Of a stretch of 17,747 nucleotides of DNA, positions 1 to 7,222 are shown piece after piece. A model generated the notes under the pieces. The model saw only the letters and a list, made by a program, of their open reading frames with translations, ran no database searches and was not told the origin of the DNA. Source of the DNA: DASZZV01 sp035544835 (lineage in GTDB: Bacteria > Acidobacteriota > Thermoanaerobaculia > Gp7-AA8); NCBI GenBank assembly GCA_035544835.1, contig DASZZV010000375.1, positions 1-17,747 on the forward strand. Direction: 5' to 3'. A program made the translations under genes and the position numbers. The stretch's first letter is position 1, and every line of letters starts with the position of its first letter.

Positions 1-53
1 CCTTGGCCATCGAAAATGTTTGCGAGCACCACGATGGAAGGGCCCCCGCCCAG
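1..53. repeat. 53-bp terminal direct repeat, left copy
   Basis: These 53 bases are identical to the last 53 bases of the window (17695-17747). The repeat begins ccttggccatcg and ends in the GC-rich block ggcccccgcccag, which is one arm of a palindromic element. Inside it, ccatcg (7-12) can pair with cgatgg (32-37). An exact overlap at both ends of a sequence is the usual sign of a contig closed on itself through a shared k-mer. Because core chromosomal genes lie between the copies, a dispersed repeat is the likelier cause than a true circle. Confidence 0.95.
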
Positions 54-80
54 ATCCCTCGCTGCGGCTCGGGATGACAC
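41..80. repeat. Inverted-repeat arm shared with 17649-17688
   Basis: This 40-bp block is the perfect reverse complement of 17649-17688. It carries the motif agatccctcgctgcggctc followed by gggatgac. Joined across the terminal 53-bp overlap, the two arms form one long palindrome with a loop of about 46 nt. The edge motif GGATGAC / GTCATCC recurs at the borders of the other repeat units in both flanks. This suggests a REP- or MITE-like dispersed family rather than unique sequence. Confidence 0.85.
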
Positions 81-122
81 ATCAGGGAACCCGCGTAAAT
101 ACAGGGAGTTTCTTAGAAGCCG
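70..122. repeat. Inverted copy of 17497-17549
   Basis: These 53 bp match the reverse complement of 17497-17549 with no mismatch. The block covers the end of one palindromic unit (cgggatgacac) and a spacer containing cgtaaatacagggagtttc. The same spacer therefore occurs in both flanking islands in opposite orientation, so the islands are built from shared modules and are not independent sequences. Confidence 0.85.
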
Positions 123-196
123 CCGCGGCGAAGGATCTCCAGTGGCGGGATTTGAATTCAGATCGTCCTATCTTGAGATCCTTCGCCGCGGCGGCT
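118..196. repeat. Palindromic unit with 22-bp perfect arms
   Basis: The arms 118-139 and 175-196 are perfect reverse complements (agccgccgcgg...ggatctc), separated by a 35-nt loop that contains gaattc. The right border runs into ctcaggatgacaag, the same edge sequence seen in other units. No coding potential was recognised. The unit would form a strong hairpin in DNA or RNA. Confidence 0.8.
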
Positions 197-198
197 CA

Positions 199-280
199 GG
201 ATGACAAGCACGTTTCTTTCCTCATCGACGACGCAGCGTCGTAGCCTTGTTGGGGATGACACAGTCTCTCTCTCGCTCAG
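199..280 (+). repeat. GGATGACAAGCACG repeat module, copy 1
   Basis: The stretch 199-221 (ggatgacaagcacg followed by tttctttcc) recurs at 17279-17301 in the same orientation and at 17577-17599 in inverse orientation. The inverse copy match extends left to 195. Downstream the sequence is cgacgacgcagcgtcg, itself a short palindrome, ending in ggggatgacac. From about 268 to 362 I see only the kinase leader: a TATATGAT stretch at 298-305 and a GGAG-type ribosome site near 350. Confidence 0.75.
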
Positions 281-362
281 TCGCGCGGAGAAGTAGGTAT
301 ATGATTCTCCCGAATCCCCGAGCGCCAATAGCGCCACCGGGAGACTGCTGGAGACCCTTTTA

Positions 363-2312
363 TTGAACCTCGGACGCTACGAGGTCGTCCGCGAGTTAGG
401 GAAAGGGGCGATGGGGATTGTTTACCTCGCCAAAGACCCGCTCATCGGCCGGCTGGTCGCACTCAAGACAATCCGCCTCATTCCCAACAGCGACGATGAG
501 GAGACGCGGGAGTTTCAGCAGCGTTTCATTCGCGAAGCGCAGGCTGCCGGTATTCTCAGCCATCCCTGCATCGTCACCGTCCACGACATCGGGCAGGACG
601 AGGAGAGCAGTATCTCCTTCATCGCCATGGAGTACGTGGAGGGACCGAATCTCAAAGAAGTGCTCCAGCAGGGAAAGCCGATCGACTTCAACGAGATCGG
701 CGAGATCGTAGCCCAAGTCGCCGAAGCGCTCGACTTCGCGCACGCCAAAGGCATCGTTCACCGGGACGTCAAGCCCGCCAATATCATTCTGAGTGGCCCT
801 TCGAAGATCAAGATCACCGATTTCGGGATCGCCAAGATCGCCTCGGGAGTCTCCAACCTCACCTCGACCGGACAATTCCTGGGGACTCCCAATTACATGG
901 CGCCCGAGCAGATCAAGGGAACGCCGGTTGACGGGAGAACTGATCTCTTCTCGCTCGGAATCGTCTTCTATGAGTGCCTGACCCGGCGGAAACCATTTGG
1001 CGGCGATTCCCTGACGTCGATCTCGTACAAGATCGTTCACGAGCCCTTCCTTCCCCTGCGGGAAGTGAACCCCGACATTCCGGCTGGGTTTGAGGCCATC
1101 GTTGCGAAATGCCTTGCTAAGGAACCGGCCAATCGGTTCCAGCGAGGAAAAGATATCGCCGAGGCGATTCGCGCTGTTCTCAAGGGCGAGCCTGTCGTCG
1201 CTCCGGAGCCCTTCCTCCGGGCCGACACCCTGATTGCTCGCGACCCCGAGGAAAGGATTCTGACCATCGAGCTGCCCTTCCCCGAAGCGGCTCCGGCCGC
1301 GGTTGCGGCCAGAAATGCCAGTTCATCGCAGAGCGGCAGCAGCACCCGAAAAGCGGTCAAGGCGATGGCGACGACGGGATCTGGCATGTTGCGATCGACT
1401 CTCTCCCGCGCCATACCCCGAGAGGGTTTGAAGACCCGGCTGAAGGCGCCCGTTTTCTTCGGCATCATCGCCGCTTTCGGGCTGCTTGTTGTCCTTACTT
1501 TGGTGTCGCTTCACCGCCTGAGGGTTTACGTTCCCGCCGTCGATGGACACCGCGAATCAGCGGTTCAGCAGGAAAAACAACTTCGCCTGGACGCGGAGGC
1601 GCTTCTGAAGGCCGGGAACGTCGAGGGTGCTTACGCCAAATACAAGGAGCTGCAGAAGCGGGCTCCCAACTCCCTCTGGGTTCGTGAACGGGTGTTGAAG
1701 CTGGAGCGCATACGTTTCGCGGACATGAGCAAGAAGCAGCGTCTCGACGAGGCAGCCGGCAAGCTTCAGCAGGGAAAGGACCTCTACGATCAGAAGAAGT
1801 ACGCTGAAGCGATCCTTATGTTTGAAGAGGCCTTCCACCTCAACCCCAGTTTGGACGAGGCCGTCAATTACTTGCGCATGACACGCGAGCAGCTGTCGAT
1901 GGAACAGTTCCGAGGTCAGAAGCAACCGGCTCTGGGTTCGAGGCCGGGCGCGGGAGCTCCTCCGGCACAAGATGCACCGAAGTTACTCACTCGTCCTTCG
2001 GGTCTTCAGACTTTCTTCAAAAGCCCGATTGCCGATGGCTACATCGTTGTGAAGATGAACGGCGATTCCCTTCTGAAAGAAAACCTGTGGGAAGAACGGC
2101 GCGGTTCGGGCCGGCAGCGCCATCCGCGGAGCATCGATGTGTACACCGAGATTGCTCCGCAGACCGCCGATCTCGACGTCTGGGTCGTGATCCCGACTCT
2201 TCAGATTAACGAGCATCGAGTTGTTCGCAAAGCCTTTCTTGCCGGTGTCGTGCACAAGTTAGTCGTGACTCTGGACGCACCGACTCGCCATATCGAGTTC
2301 CAGCTGAGCTGA
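363..2312 (+). CDS. Membrane-anchored Ser/Thr protein kinase with TPR-like region
   Basis: This gene encodes a 649-aa eukaryotic-type (PknB-like) Ser/Thr kinase. Kinase signatures are complete: glycine loop GKGAMGIVY (13-21), ATP-binding Lys35 in ALK, alpha-C Glu58, catalytic HRDVKPAN (133-140), DFG (153-155) and APE (180-182). After a low-complexity linker, one membrane span (about 364-383) puts the kinase in the cytoplasm and the C-terminal part outside. Residues 405-510 hold helical TPR-like repeats (KKYAEAILMFEEAFHLNPS is typical). Residues 541-649 form a beta-rich domain that I do not recognise. The start is TTG at 363, chosen because tggag lies 9 nt upstream and the protein then opens directly at the kinase fold; the first ATG would cut the glycine loop. 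It converges on the minus-strand TldE-like gene only 10 nt away, with no terminator seen between them. Substrate unknown. Confidence 0.93.
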   Translation: MNLGRYEVVRELGKGAMGIVYLAKDPLIGRLVALKTIRLIPNSDDEETREFQQRFIREAQAAGILSHPCIVTVHDIGQDEESSISFIAMEYVEGPNLKEVLQQGKPIDFNEIGEIVAQVAEALDFAHAKGIVHRDVKPANIILSGPSKIKITDFGIAKIASGVSNLTSTGQFLGTPNYMAPEQIKGTPVDGRTDLFSLGIVFYECLTRRKPFGGDSLTSISYKIVHEPFLPLREVNPDIPAGFEAIVAKCLAKEPANRFQRGKDIAEAIRAVLKGEPVVAPEPFLRADTLIARDPEERILTIELPFPEAAPAAVAARNASSSQSGSSTRKAVKAMATTGSGMLRSTLSRAIPREGLKTRLKAPVFFGIIAAFGLLVVLTLVSLHRLRVYVPAVDGHRESAVQQEKQLRLDAEALLKAGNVEGAYAKYKELQKRAPNSLWVRERVLKLERIRFADMSKKQRLDEAAGKLQQGKDLYDQKKYAEAILMFEEAFHLNPSLDEAVNYLRMTREQLSMEQFRGQKQPALGSRPGAGAPPAQDAPKLLTRPSGLQTFFKSPIADGYIVVKMNGDSLLKENLWEERRGSGRQRHPRSIDVYTEIAPQTADLDVWVVIPTLQINEHRVVRKAFLAGVVHKLVVTLDAPTRHIEFQLS

Positions 2313-2322
2313 TTTGTCCGGG

Positions 2323-3282
2323 TCAGACCGGAAGCAGCTCAATTTCCTGCAGCAGGGTATCGCTCCCGAAAACACCGGCCATCTCGGGGAACCAGACCAG
2401 GCGGTCACTGATGGCAATGATTCGCGCGCAGAAGTCAGCCGGTGAGATCCTCATCGATGCGACAAAGAAGTCGCCCGTCGACAGATCGGAGCAGAGAGCG
2501 GTCGCTTCGAGATTCCCGCTCAGCGTCAACTCTGGTCCTCGGGTCATGGCCAGAAAAGAAATCTCCTCAGCCTCACGCTCACCGCCCACGATTGTTACGC
2601 TGACGTTGAGCGGCAAACGAACTGCCCTGTTGCGATACGAGGGGCGATAGACATTCCAGGATGGATTCTCCACGACATCCATAACTTTCACGGCTGCTCC
2701 ATTTCCGTCCAGCTCGCCCTCCTGTCGGGGCTTCTGCTGCAGGCGCAGAGCGTGCTGCGAGAGCACGGCCGCTGCCGGAGAAAAGACCAGAACGCGCCAG
2801 AATTGGGCAGCGACCGCCGGCATCAGACTCGCGGTAGCTATGCGCCCGGTCCCCAGCGGCTTTGCCGCGGTCAGCGCCCGAGCCGTGTGACGAATGAGCG
2901 ACGAGATTTCAGAATGGTCCTCGCAGCTCAGATTCAGCTCTACGCGATGCCCGTGGTGAACGAGAGAAATGTGAAGGCGCTCGTGCGTCGTCGGCCAGTA
3001 TCTGTCTCCATCCTCAACCTGCAAACGATGAAGAGCGGCCCCGCGGGTCAGGGTGAAACGTTCAATGCAGGATCGAAGGTCGGGATCATCGAGTGCCTCG
3101 ATGATCGGCAGCGTCATCGAGCAGTCCACCTTCGATGGGTCGCCATCGAGTGATTGGCTCTCGAAAGAGGAGCCTGATGTGAGCGCGAGTCCATGTTCGT
3201 CGAGACGAAGGATCGATTCACCGGACCGGGTTTTTTGGCGTTGCAGGGTCGCGCCCCATTTCTCGTACCGTTCGCCCTTCAT
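2323..3282 (-). CDS. TldE/PmbA-like protein, non-catalytic partner of TldD
   Basis: This 319-aa protein lacks the HEXXXH zinc motif, as expected of the non-catalytic subunit in TldD/TldE (PmbA) heterodimers. Those proteases trim unfolded peptides and RiPP precursors. Its ATG overlaps the stop of the TldD-like gene as ATGA (3282-3279), which implies translational coupling and a fixed stoichiometry. No good ribosome site precedes it, consistent with coupling. Middle-to-C-terminal stretches (VFSPAAAVLSQHALR; LSGNLEATALCSDLSTGDFF) resemble the PmbA C-terminal half, but overall similarity looks weak by eye. It is also much shorter than the roughly 450 residues usual for the family. The assignment rests mostly on context; another partner of a TldD-like enzyme is possible. 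Confidence 0.6.
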   Translation of the reverse strand: MKGERYEKWGATLQRQKTRSGESILRLDEHGLALTSGSSFESQSLDGDPSKVDCSMTLPIIEALDDPDLRSCIERFTLTRGAALHRLQVEDGDRYWPTTHERLHISLVHHGHRVELNLSCEDHSEISSLIRHTARALTAAKPLGTGRIATASLMPAVAAQFWRVLVFSPAAAVLSQHALRLQQKPRQEGELDGNGAAVKVMDVVENPSWNVYRPSYRNRAVRLPLNVSVTIVGGEREAEEISFLAMTRGPELTLSGNLEATALCSDLSTGDFFVASMRISPADFCARIIAISDRLVWFPEMAGVFGSDTLLQEIELLPV

Positions 3283-4295
3283 CGCCGCAGCGGCCTTGTG
3301 AGCAGATCTGGAGAGAAGGTGCCGACCGGAAGCGTCTGCCCGTCGTCGGAGCAGAGAACACCCGGGTAAGGGACGATTCGACTGCCACAGACCTGGAGAG
3401 AGGCCGCGATCGCGCCCCGTGTGGCGGAATAACGAAACGATGTCAACGCCGAGCGGTGGCCACCTTCGACGAGATTGGAGCAGGAGACGGCGAGCGTTAC
3501 GCGATCGGCGGGGGGGTCGTACTCTCCACCGGCGACTGCAATGACCTCGATGTATCGTTCAGGGAGATCGATAGACTCCGAAGCGGTGCTGCTGCAAACG
3601 ACGTTGGTCAGGCGCATGGAGAGTGGTTGGCGGTACGACGCGCGACGAAGAGCACGAGGGGACTCTTCACGAAGATTCGCTTCGCGCGTCCTCTCGCCGA
3701 CGTCATCACGCCAGAGCTCACCCAGCCCTGATTGGAGCGGAAGATCGCGCACCTCGAGCCAGGCCGGAAAGAAATCGGATGTCATTGACCGCTCCGCGGG
3801 ATGGCCTATGGCTTCATGAAAGAGTACGCCGGCGGTTCCCCGCGACCAGAGAATCGGCATTTCATCCCAGGCGCAGAACGCGCCGTCAGTTCGCTGCTGC
3901 GCGACGTCACGCAACAGCGAAATCGCCGAGGGAAGCAGACCTCTATCGGCAATGGCTGAGGCCGGGCCGAAAACCGAAGACGTCGAGAGCACTGCATACT
4001 CGCGTTGGCTGAGCAGGTCCTTCGATTCGGACTGACCAAAGTGCGTTTCATGAGCCCAGCGGATTCGGAGATTCATCGTTCCGGCTGCTCTTTGCACCTC
4101 TTGTAGAAAGGCGTCAGAAGAGGGCAGGGTGGACCCGATCAACTCCTGAGCCGTCATGGAAACAGCGCGCGAAATGGAGCCCTCATCGGAATTGGCCTCG
4201 TATCCGGCATCGGTATTGCGCGAGTCGAGCAGGAAACTGCCGCCCTGGAGGTGCCACACTTCCTGCAGGACGCAGCTGGCGAAGTTCCACTTCAA
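3279..4295 (-). CDS. tldD: Short TldD-like zinc metalloprotease
   Basis: The protein has 338 aa, with the TldD active-site signature HEAIGHPAE at residues 160-168 (HEXXXH plus a following Glu). Further on, PLSMRLTNVV resembles the conserved R-x-T-N segment of the family. E. coli TldD is about 480 aa with its HEXXXH near residue 260, so about 100 N-terminal residues are missing. I start it at TTG 4295 because a strong aaggagg lies a few bases upstream on the minus strand. Reading further upstream in frame only gives antisense of dnaB. It follows dnaB by 43 nt and overlaps the next gene by 4 nt, so the three are probably one operon. The function is likely processing of an unfolded or small peptide; no candidate substrate gene is visible. 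Confidence 0.75.
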   Translation of the reverse strand: MKWNFASCVLQEVWHLQGGSFLLDSRNTDAGYEANSDEGSISRAVSMTAQELIGSTLPSSDAFLQEVQRAAGTMNLRIRWAHETHFGQSESKDLLSQREYAVLSTSSVFGPASAIADRGLLPSAISLLRDVAQQRTDGAFCAWDEMPILWSRGTAGVLFHEAIGHPAERSMTSDFFPAWLEVRDLPLQSGLGELWRDDVGERTREANLREESPRALRRASYRQPLSMRLTNVVCSSTASESIDLPERYIEVIAVAGGEYDPPADRVTLAVSCSNLVEGGHRSALTSFRYSATRGAIAASLQVCGSRIVPYPGVLCSDDGQTLPVGTFSPDLLTRPLRR

Positions 4296-4338
4296 ATTGC
4301 CTCCTTGCCCGTATTTCTCACAAGGTTCGGCTGCGCCA

Positions 4339-5730
4339 TTACTGCGGAATGTACTCAGGCTCGGGTGCGTAATTGAAGAACTTGGTGATGTCGTTCCGAA
4401 AGACGAGCTTGAAGTCACCGATCGGACCATTTCGCTGTTTGGCGATGATGATCTCGGCGATTCCCTTGTCCTCCGTCTCCCTGTTGTAGACCTCATCGCG
4501 ATAGATGAAGAATACGAGGTCGGCGTCCTGCTCGATCGATCCCGATTCACGGAGGTCGGAGAGCTGGGGGCGGTGATCACCGGTGCGTTGCTCAGGACGC
4601 CGTGAGAGTTGCGACAGCGAGATGACCGGGACATCGAGCTCTTTGGCAATTGCCTTGAGGCCGCGTGAGATCTGTCCGATTTCCTGGTTGCGCGATTCCT
4701 GCTTGCCACGCGTGTGCACGAGCTGCAGGTAGTCGACCATGATGACGTCGAGCTGATGCTCCATCTTCAAGCGGCGCGCCTTGGCCCGCATCTCCATGAT
4801 GTCCAGACCGGCGGCATCGTCGATCCATATGCGTGATTTGGCGATGCGTGAAGCTGCCTCGGCCAGATCGCGCCAGTTTTTGTCCGAGAGCATCCCGGCG
4901 CGAATGAGCTGACTCGAAACCGAGGCCTCGGAGGAGAGGATTCGCAGACCCAGCTGCTCCTTGGACATCTCCAGCGAGAAGATGCCTACGGCGTGGAGAT
5001 CATCGGGACCCTTCATCGCCCCCTTGTCGGGGATGGCCATCGACTCGGCCATGTTGAGCATCATCGATGTCTTCCCCATGGAAGGACGGGCCGCCAGGAT
5101 GATCAGGTCCTGCTTCTGAAAGCCCGAGGTCATCTCGTTCAGGCGGTCGTAGCCGGTGGGAATCCCGGTGATCAGCTTTCCGGCGCTCTGCAGGCTCTCG
5201 ATGGCCTTCATGTTGGTCTGGGTGATCTTCCTGATCTCGACGAAGCCGGTTTCGAGGTTCGTCTCGGCAATCTCGTAGATTCCCTTTTCGGCAATGTTGA
5301 GAACGTCGATCGGTTCGTTGGGCCCTTCCATGGCCGCGCGAATCACCGTGTTGCCCATCAGGATGAGACGCCGCAGCGTCGACTTTTCCTTCACGATGCG
5401 GGCGTAGCGCTCGACGTTGCCGATGTCTGGAATGCCATCGACGAGCGACGAGATGTAGGCGGCGCCGCCGACCTGGTCGAGGACCCCTTTCTTGGCCAGC
5501 TCATTCTTCAGCGTCACCAGATCAACCTCGCGATTCTGCGACACGAGGTCGGTCATCGTGGCGAAGATGACGCGGTGCCCCTCGCGGTAGAAATCCTCGG
5601 TTTGAATCGTTCCCACGATCCGGTAAAAGCTGTGGTTGTCGATCAGCACAGAGCCGAGGACGGATCGTTCCGCCTCCGGGTTCTGGGGCAGAGGTTTATC
5701 GAGAGAAAGCTCGGAGAGTGCGAGTGCCAT
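4339..5730 (-). CDS. dnaB: Replicative DNA helicase DnaB
   Basis: The 463-aa protein matches the length and domain order of DnaB, the hexameric helicase that unwinds DNA at the replication fork and recruits primase. The N-terminal domain (LPQNPEAERSVLGSVLID, about 13-32) is typical. The RecA-like domain carries Walker A RPSMGKTS (215-222), Walker B DVIMVDYLQL (328-337) and the late motif DLRESGSIEQDADLVFFIYR (392-411). A short loop between the first two helicase strands (AIPDKGAMKGPDDLH, about 232-246) looks slightly expanded. The start is ATG 5730, giving MALALSELSLDKPLPQNP. A TTG at 5757 would add nine residues, and neither start has a clear ribosome site. No intein is present. Confidence 0.96.
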   Translation of the reverse strand: MALALSELSLDKPLPQNPEAERSVLGSVLIDNHSFYRIVGTIQTEDFYREGHRVIFATMTDLVSQNREVDLVTLKNELAKKGVLDQVGGAAYISSLVDGIPDIGNVERYARIVKEKSTLRRLILMGNTVIRAAMEGPNEPIDVLNIAEKGIYEIAETNLETGFVEIRKITQTNMKAIESLQSAGKLITGIPTGYDRLNEMTSGFQKQDLIILAARPSMGKTSMMLNMAESMAIPDKGAMKGPDDLHAVGIFSLEMSKEQLGLRILSSEASVSSQLIRAGMLSDKNWRDLAEAASRIAKSRIWIDDAAGLDIMEMRAKARRLKMEHQLDVIMVDYLQLVHTRGKQESRNQEIGQISRGLKAIAKELDVPVISLSQLSRRPEQRTGDHRPQLSDLRESGSIEQDADLVFFIYRDEVYNRETEDKGIAEIIIAKQRNGPIGDFKLVFRNDITKFFNYAPEPEYIPQ

Positions 5731-5784
5731 AATCGGGATGCGGGATGCTACTGCCAATCGTGCGCGGCAAACCGCCCTGCATAA

Positions 5785-5878
5785 TCTTCCACAGCTTTCG
5801 ACAGCTTTTTCAACAGGTCATCCCGGCGTGTGAGTGGCCGCCAATCACAGGCGGAGCACTTCAGGCAAGTTTTCCACA
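5785..5878. promoter_or_regulatory. Cluster of DnaA-box-like 9-mers upstream of dnaB
   Basis: Four words resemble the DnaA consensus TTATCCACA: tcttccaca (5785-5793), ctttcgaca (5795-5803), ttttcaaca (5807-5815) and ttttccaca (5870-5878). The first three are spaced 10-12 bp apart and in the same orientation, roughly one helical turn. None is a perfect box. Location just upstream of the replicative helicase gene makes DnaA control plausible, but this is inference from short words. Confidence 0.3.
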
Positions 5879-5936
5879 AGGAGTAGAACCGGTGAAAGTT
5901 TGTTCTTGACGGCAAACTTTGCCGGATGAATAGGGG

Positions 5937-5957
5937 GAGGCGGCATCCTGCCGCCTC
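5937..5957. repeat. REP-like hairpin with GGCGGCATC core
   Basis: The stem gaggcggca (5937-5945) and tgccgcctc (5949-5957) pair perfectly over 9 bp around the loop tcc. The core ggcggcatc...tgccgcc also occurs at 13890-13907 inside the large hairpin upstream of bamA, so the two probably belong to one dispersed family. No T-run follows on either strand, so it is not an intrinsic terminator. Confidence 0.6.
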
Positions 5958-6093
5958 TGACGTGTTCGGCGCCCCAGGTGAGTCGGGAGACATCACTTGC
6001 CCGTGAGCCTTAGGAATGCGGCCCCTTCGAAGCATGTTCCCCTGCTCGCTTCGCTTCCCCTGTGACTTTTCCTCGATTCAAACGTAGATGAAG

Positions 6094-6111
6094 GATGCCG
6101 CAATCGGCATC
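6094..6111 (+). promoter_or_regulatory. Leader hairpin of the SurA-like gene
   Basis: gatgccg (6094-6100) and cggcatc (6105-6111) form a perfect 7-bp stem with a four-base loop, caat, ending 27 nt before the ATG and just upstream of the ribosome site. It could be an operator or an RNA hairpin affecting translation. Chance occurrence cannot be excluded. Confidence 0.3.
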
Positions 6112-6138
6112 GCAATCGCGCACCAACTCGGAGGTTTC

Positions 6139-7074
6139 ATGAAACGGTTGTTCTCACAGATCAGTATCGTCACTCTCTTTGCGACCTCGCTCCTGGCGAC
6201 GGATACCAAGAGCGCGCAAACGAAGGTCGCCCCGTCCTCGAAGGACGCATCCAAGCCGATTGCCGTCGCTGTCATCAATGGCGAGGTGCTGACGAGGGCC
6301 CAGCTCGACATGCTCTACAACAGGCTCAGTCCCGAAAACAAGAAGAGCTACGACAGCTCGGGCGGAAGGGTGCTGTTCCTCGAACAGTACATCAACAAGC
6401 GCCTTGTGGTGCAGCAGGCCATGAAGGAGAGTTTCGACAAGCGCCCCGATGTCGCTTTCGATCTTCAGGCTGTCCGCGAGTCGGCGCTTTTCGACCGCTA
6501 CGTACGGGACGTCATCTCGACCGAGGTCGTGAGCGAGGCCAGTCTGAAATCGTACTATCAGGCTCACCTCGATGACTTCAAGCGGTCGGCAGCCGTGCGT
6601 CTTTCGCTTATCCTCGTCACACCGACCCAGGGAACGGTCGAGAACACCGCCAACAGCGACGCCACGACCAAGGAAGAGGCGGCGGCTACGATCAAGGCGA
6701 TCGCCAAGCAGCTCGACGGAACCAAGCAGAACTTCACCGAGCTGGCGATCAAGTTTTCGGAGGACGCCTCGGCGAAAAGCGGCGGAGACGTGGGGTGGAT
6801 CGTCAAGGGCGCGATGCCGGCCGCTCTCGATGAAAAGGCATTCTCGATGAAAGTTGGTGAGAACAGCGACGTCATCGAGTCGGACTTCGGCTATCACATC
6901 ATCCGGCTCGAGGCGAAGCGCGAACGCGGTTCTGCCCCCTACGAGGAGGTCCGCGGCGAGCTGCGCGAGAAGATTTTTAAGGAGCAGACGGCGAAGATCA
7001 TCGCCGAAATCAACCGCGTTACTTCCGATCTCCGGAGGAACAGCAGCATCACGGTCTACCGAGAGAACCTGTAA
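6139..7074 (+). CDS. Periplasmic peptidyl-prolyl isomerase, SurA/PrsA-like (parvulin)
   Basis: This 311-aa exported foldase catalyses proline cis-trans isomerisation and chaperones envelope proteins. The start is ATG 6139, with ggagg 5 nt upstream (6130-6134). It gives a signal peptide MKRLFSQISIVTLFATSLLA, whereas an upstream in-frame ATG at 6088 would bury it. A SurA-N-like helical region opens with AVAVINGEVLTRAQLDML (about 42-59). The parvulin domain spans about 152-260: the motifs FSEDASAKSGGDVGWI, LDEKAF and DFGYHIIRLEAK are diagnostic. There is one parvulin domain, where E. coli SurA has two, and no lipobox Cys, so it is probably soluble. A strong terminator follows directly, so it is likely transcribed alone. 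It probably cooperates with the BamA and Skp encoded later in the window. Confidence 0.88.
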   Translation: MKRLFSQISIVTLFATSLLATDTKSAQTKVAPSSKDASKPIAVAVINGEVLTRAQLDMLYNRLSPENKKSYDSSGGRVLFLEQYINKRLVVQQAMKESFDKRPDVAFDLQAVRESALFDRYVRDVISTEVVSEASLKSYYQAHLDDFKRSAAVRLSLILVTPTQGTVENTANSDATTKEEAAATIKAIAKQLDGTKQNFTELAIKFSEDASAKSGGDVGWIVKGAMPAALDEKAFSMKVGENSDVIESDFGYHIIRLEAKRERGSAPYEEVRGELREKIFKEQTAKIIAEINRVTSDLRRNSSITVYRENL

Positions 7075-7104
7075 AGCAGCAGTTTCCACCAGCTTTCCGT
7101 CTCG

Positions 7105-7134
7105 AAGAGCGGGCTTTCGGGCCCGCTCTTTTTT
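7105..7134 (+). terminator. Rho-independent terminator after the SurA-like gene
   Basis: A perfect 10-bp stem aagagcgggc (7105-7114) and gcccgctctt (7121-7130) encloses the loop tttcgg and runs into six T residues. It lies 30 nt past the foldase stop codon. Confidence 0.93.
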
Positions 7135-7208
7135 CTGGTGCGACGCGCATGACAATTCGGATTCTGCCGCGCAAACGCCGCGGACCCGCAGCGTGAGACG
7201 ACAACCTC

Positions 7209-7214
7209 TATAAT
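7209..7214 (+). promoter_or_regulatory. Perfect -10 box close to the lolD start (possible leaderless mRNA)
   Basis: TATAAT matches the sigma-70 -10 consensus exactly and ends 8 nt before the lolD ATG at 7223. Transcription would begin at or within a base or two of the start codon. No ribosome site precedes the ATG, which fits leaderless translation. The -35 position (about 7186-7191, ccgcag) is weak. Confidence 0.5.
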
Positions 7215-7222
7215 CATTTTCG

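Larger units (their letters stand above)
5731..6138. other. Divergent intergenic region between dnaB and the SurA-like gene
   Basis: No protein or RNA gene was recognised here. The dnaB-proximal part holds several TTxxxACA words resembling DnaA boxes. The middle holds a short palindrome, ggcaaactttgcc, and a 9-bp hairpin (5937-5957). The part nearest the foldase gene holds a second hairpin (6094-6111). Promoters for both genes must lie here, but I see no convincing -35/-10 pair. Confidence 0.6.

Noticed and set aside
16..244. Small plus-strand open frames in the left repeat island
   Set aside because: They translate palindromic repeat DNA, have no ribosome site and no protein-like composition.
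4296..4709. N-terminal extension of the TldD-like gene by about 138 residues upstream of TTG 4295
   Set aside because: The extension is Ser/Arg-rich antisense of the dnaB 3' end with no family resemblance, while TTG 4295 has a strong ribosome site.
4993..5784. 263-codon plus-strand open frame across dnaB
   Set aside because: Antisense shadow of dnaB, His/Asp/Gly-rich, no domain recognised.
5906..5934. TTGACG, 17-bp gap, AATAGG as a promoter for the SurA-like gene
   Set aside because: The -35 is good but the -10 is poor and the leader would be about 200 nt; not strong enough to list.
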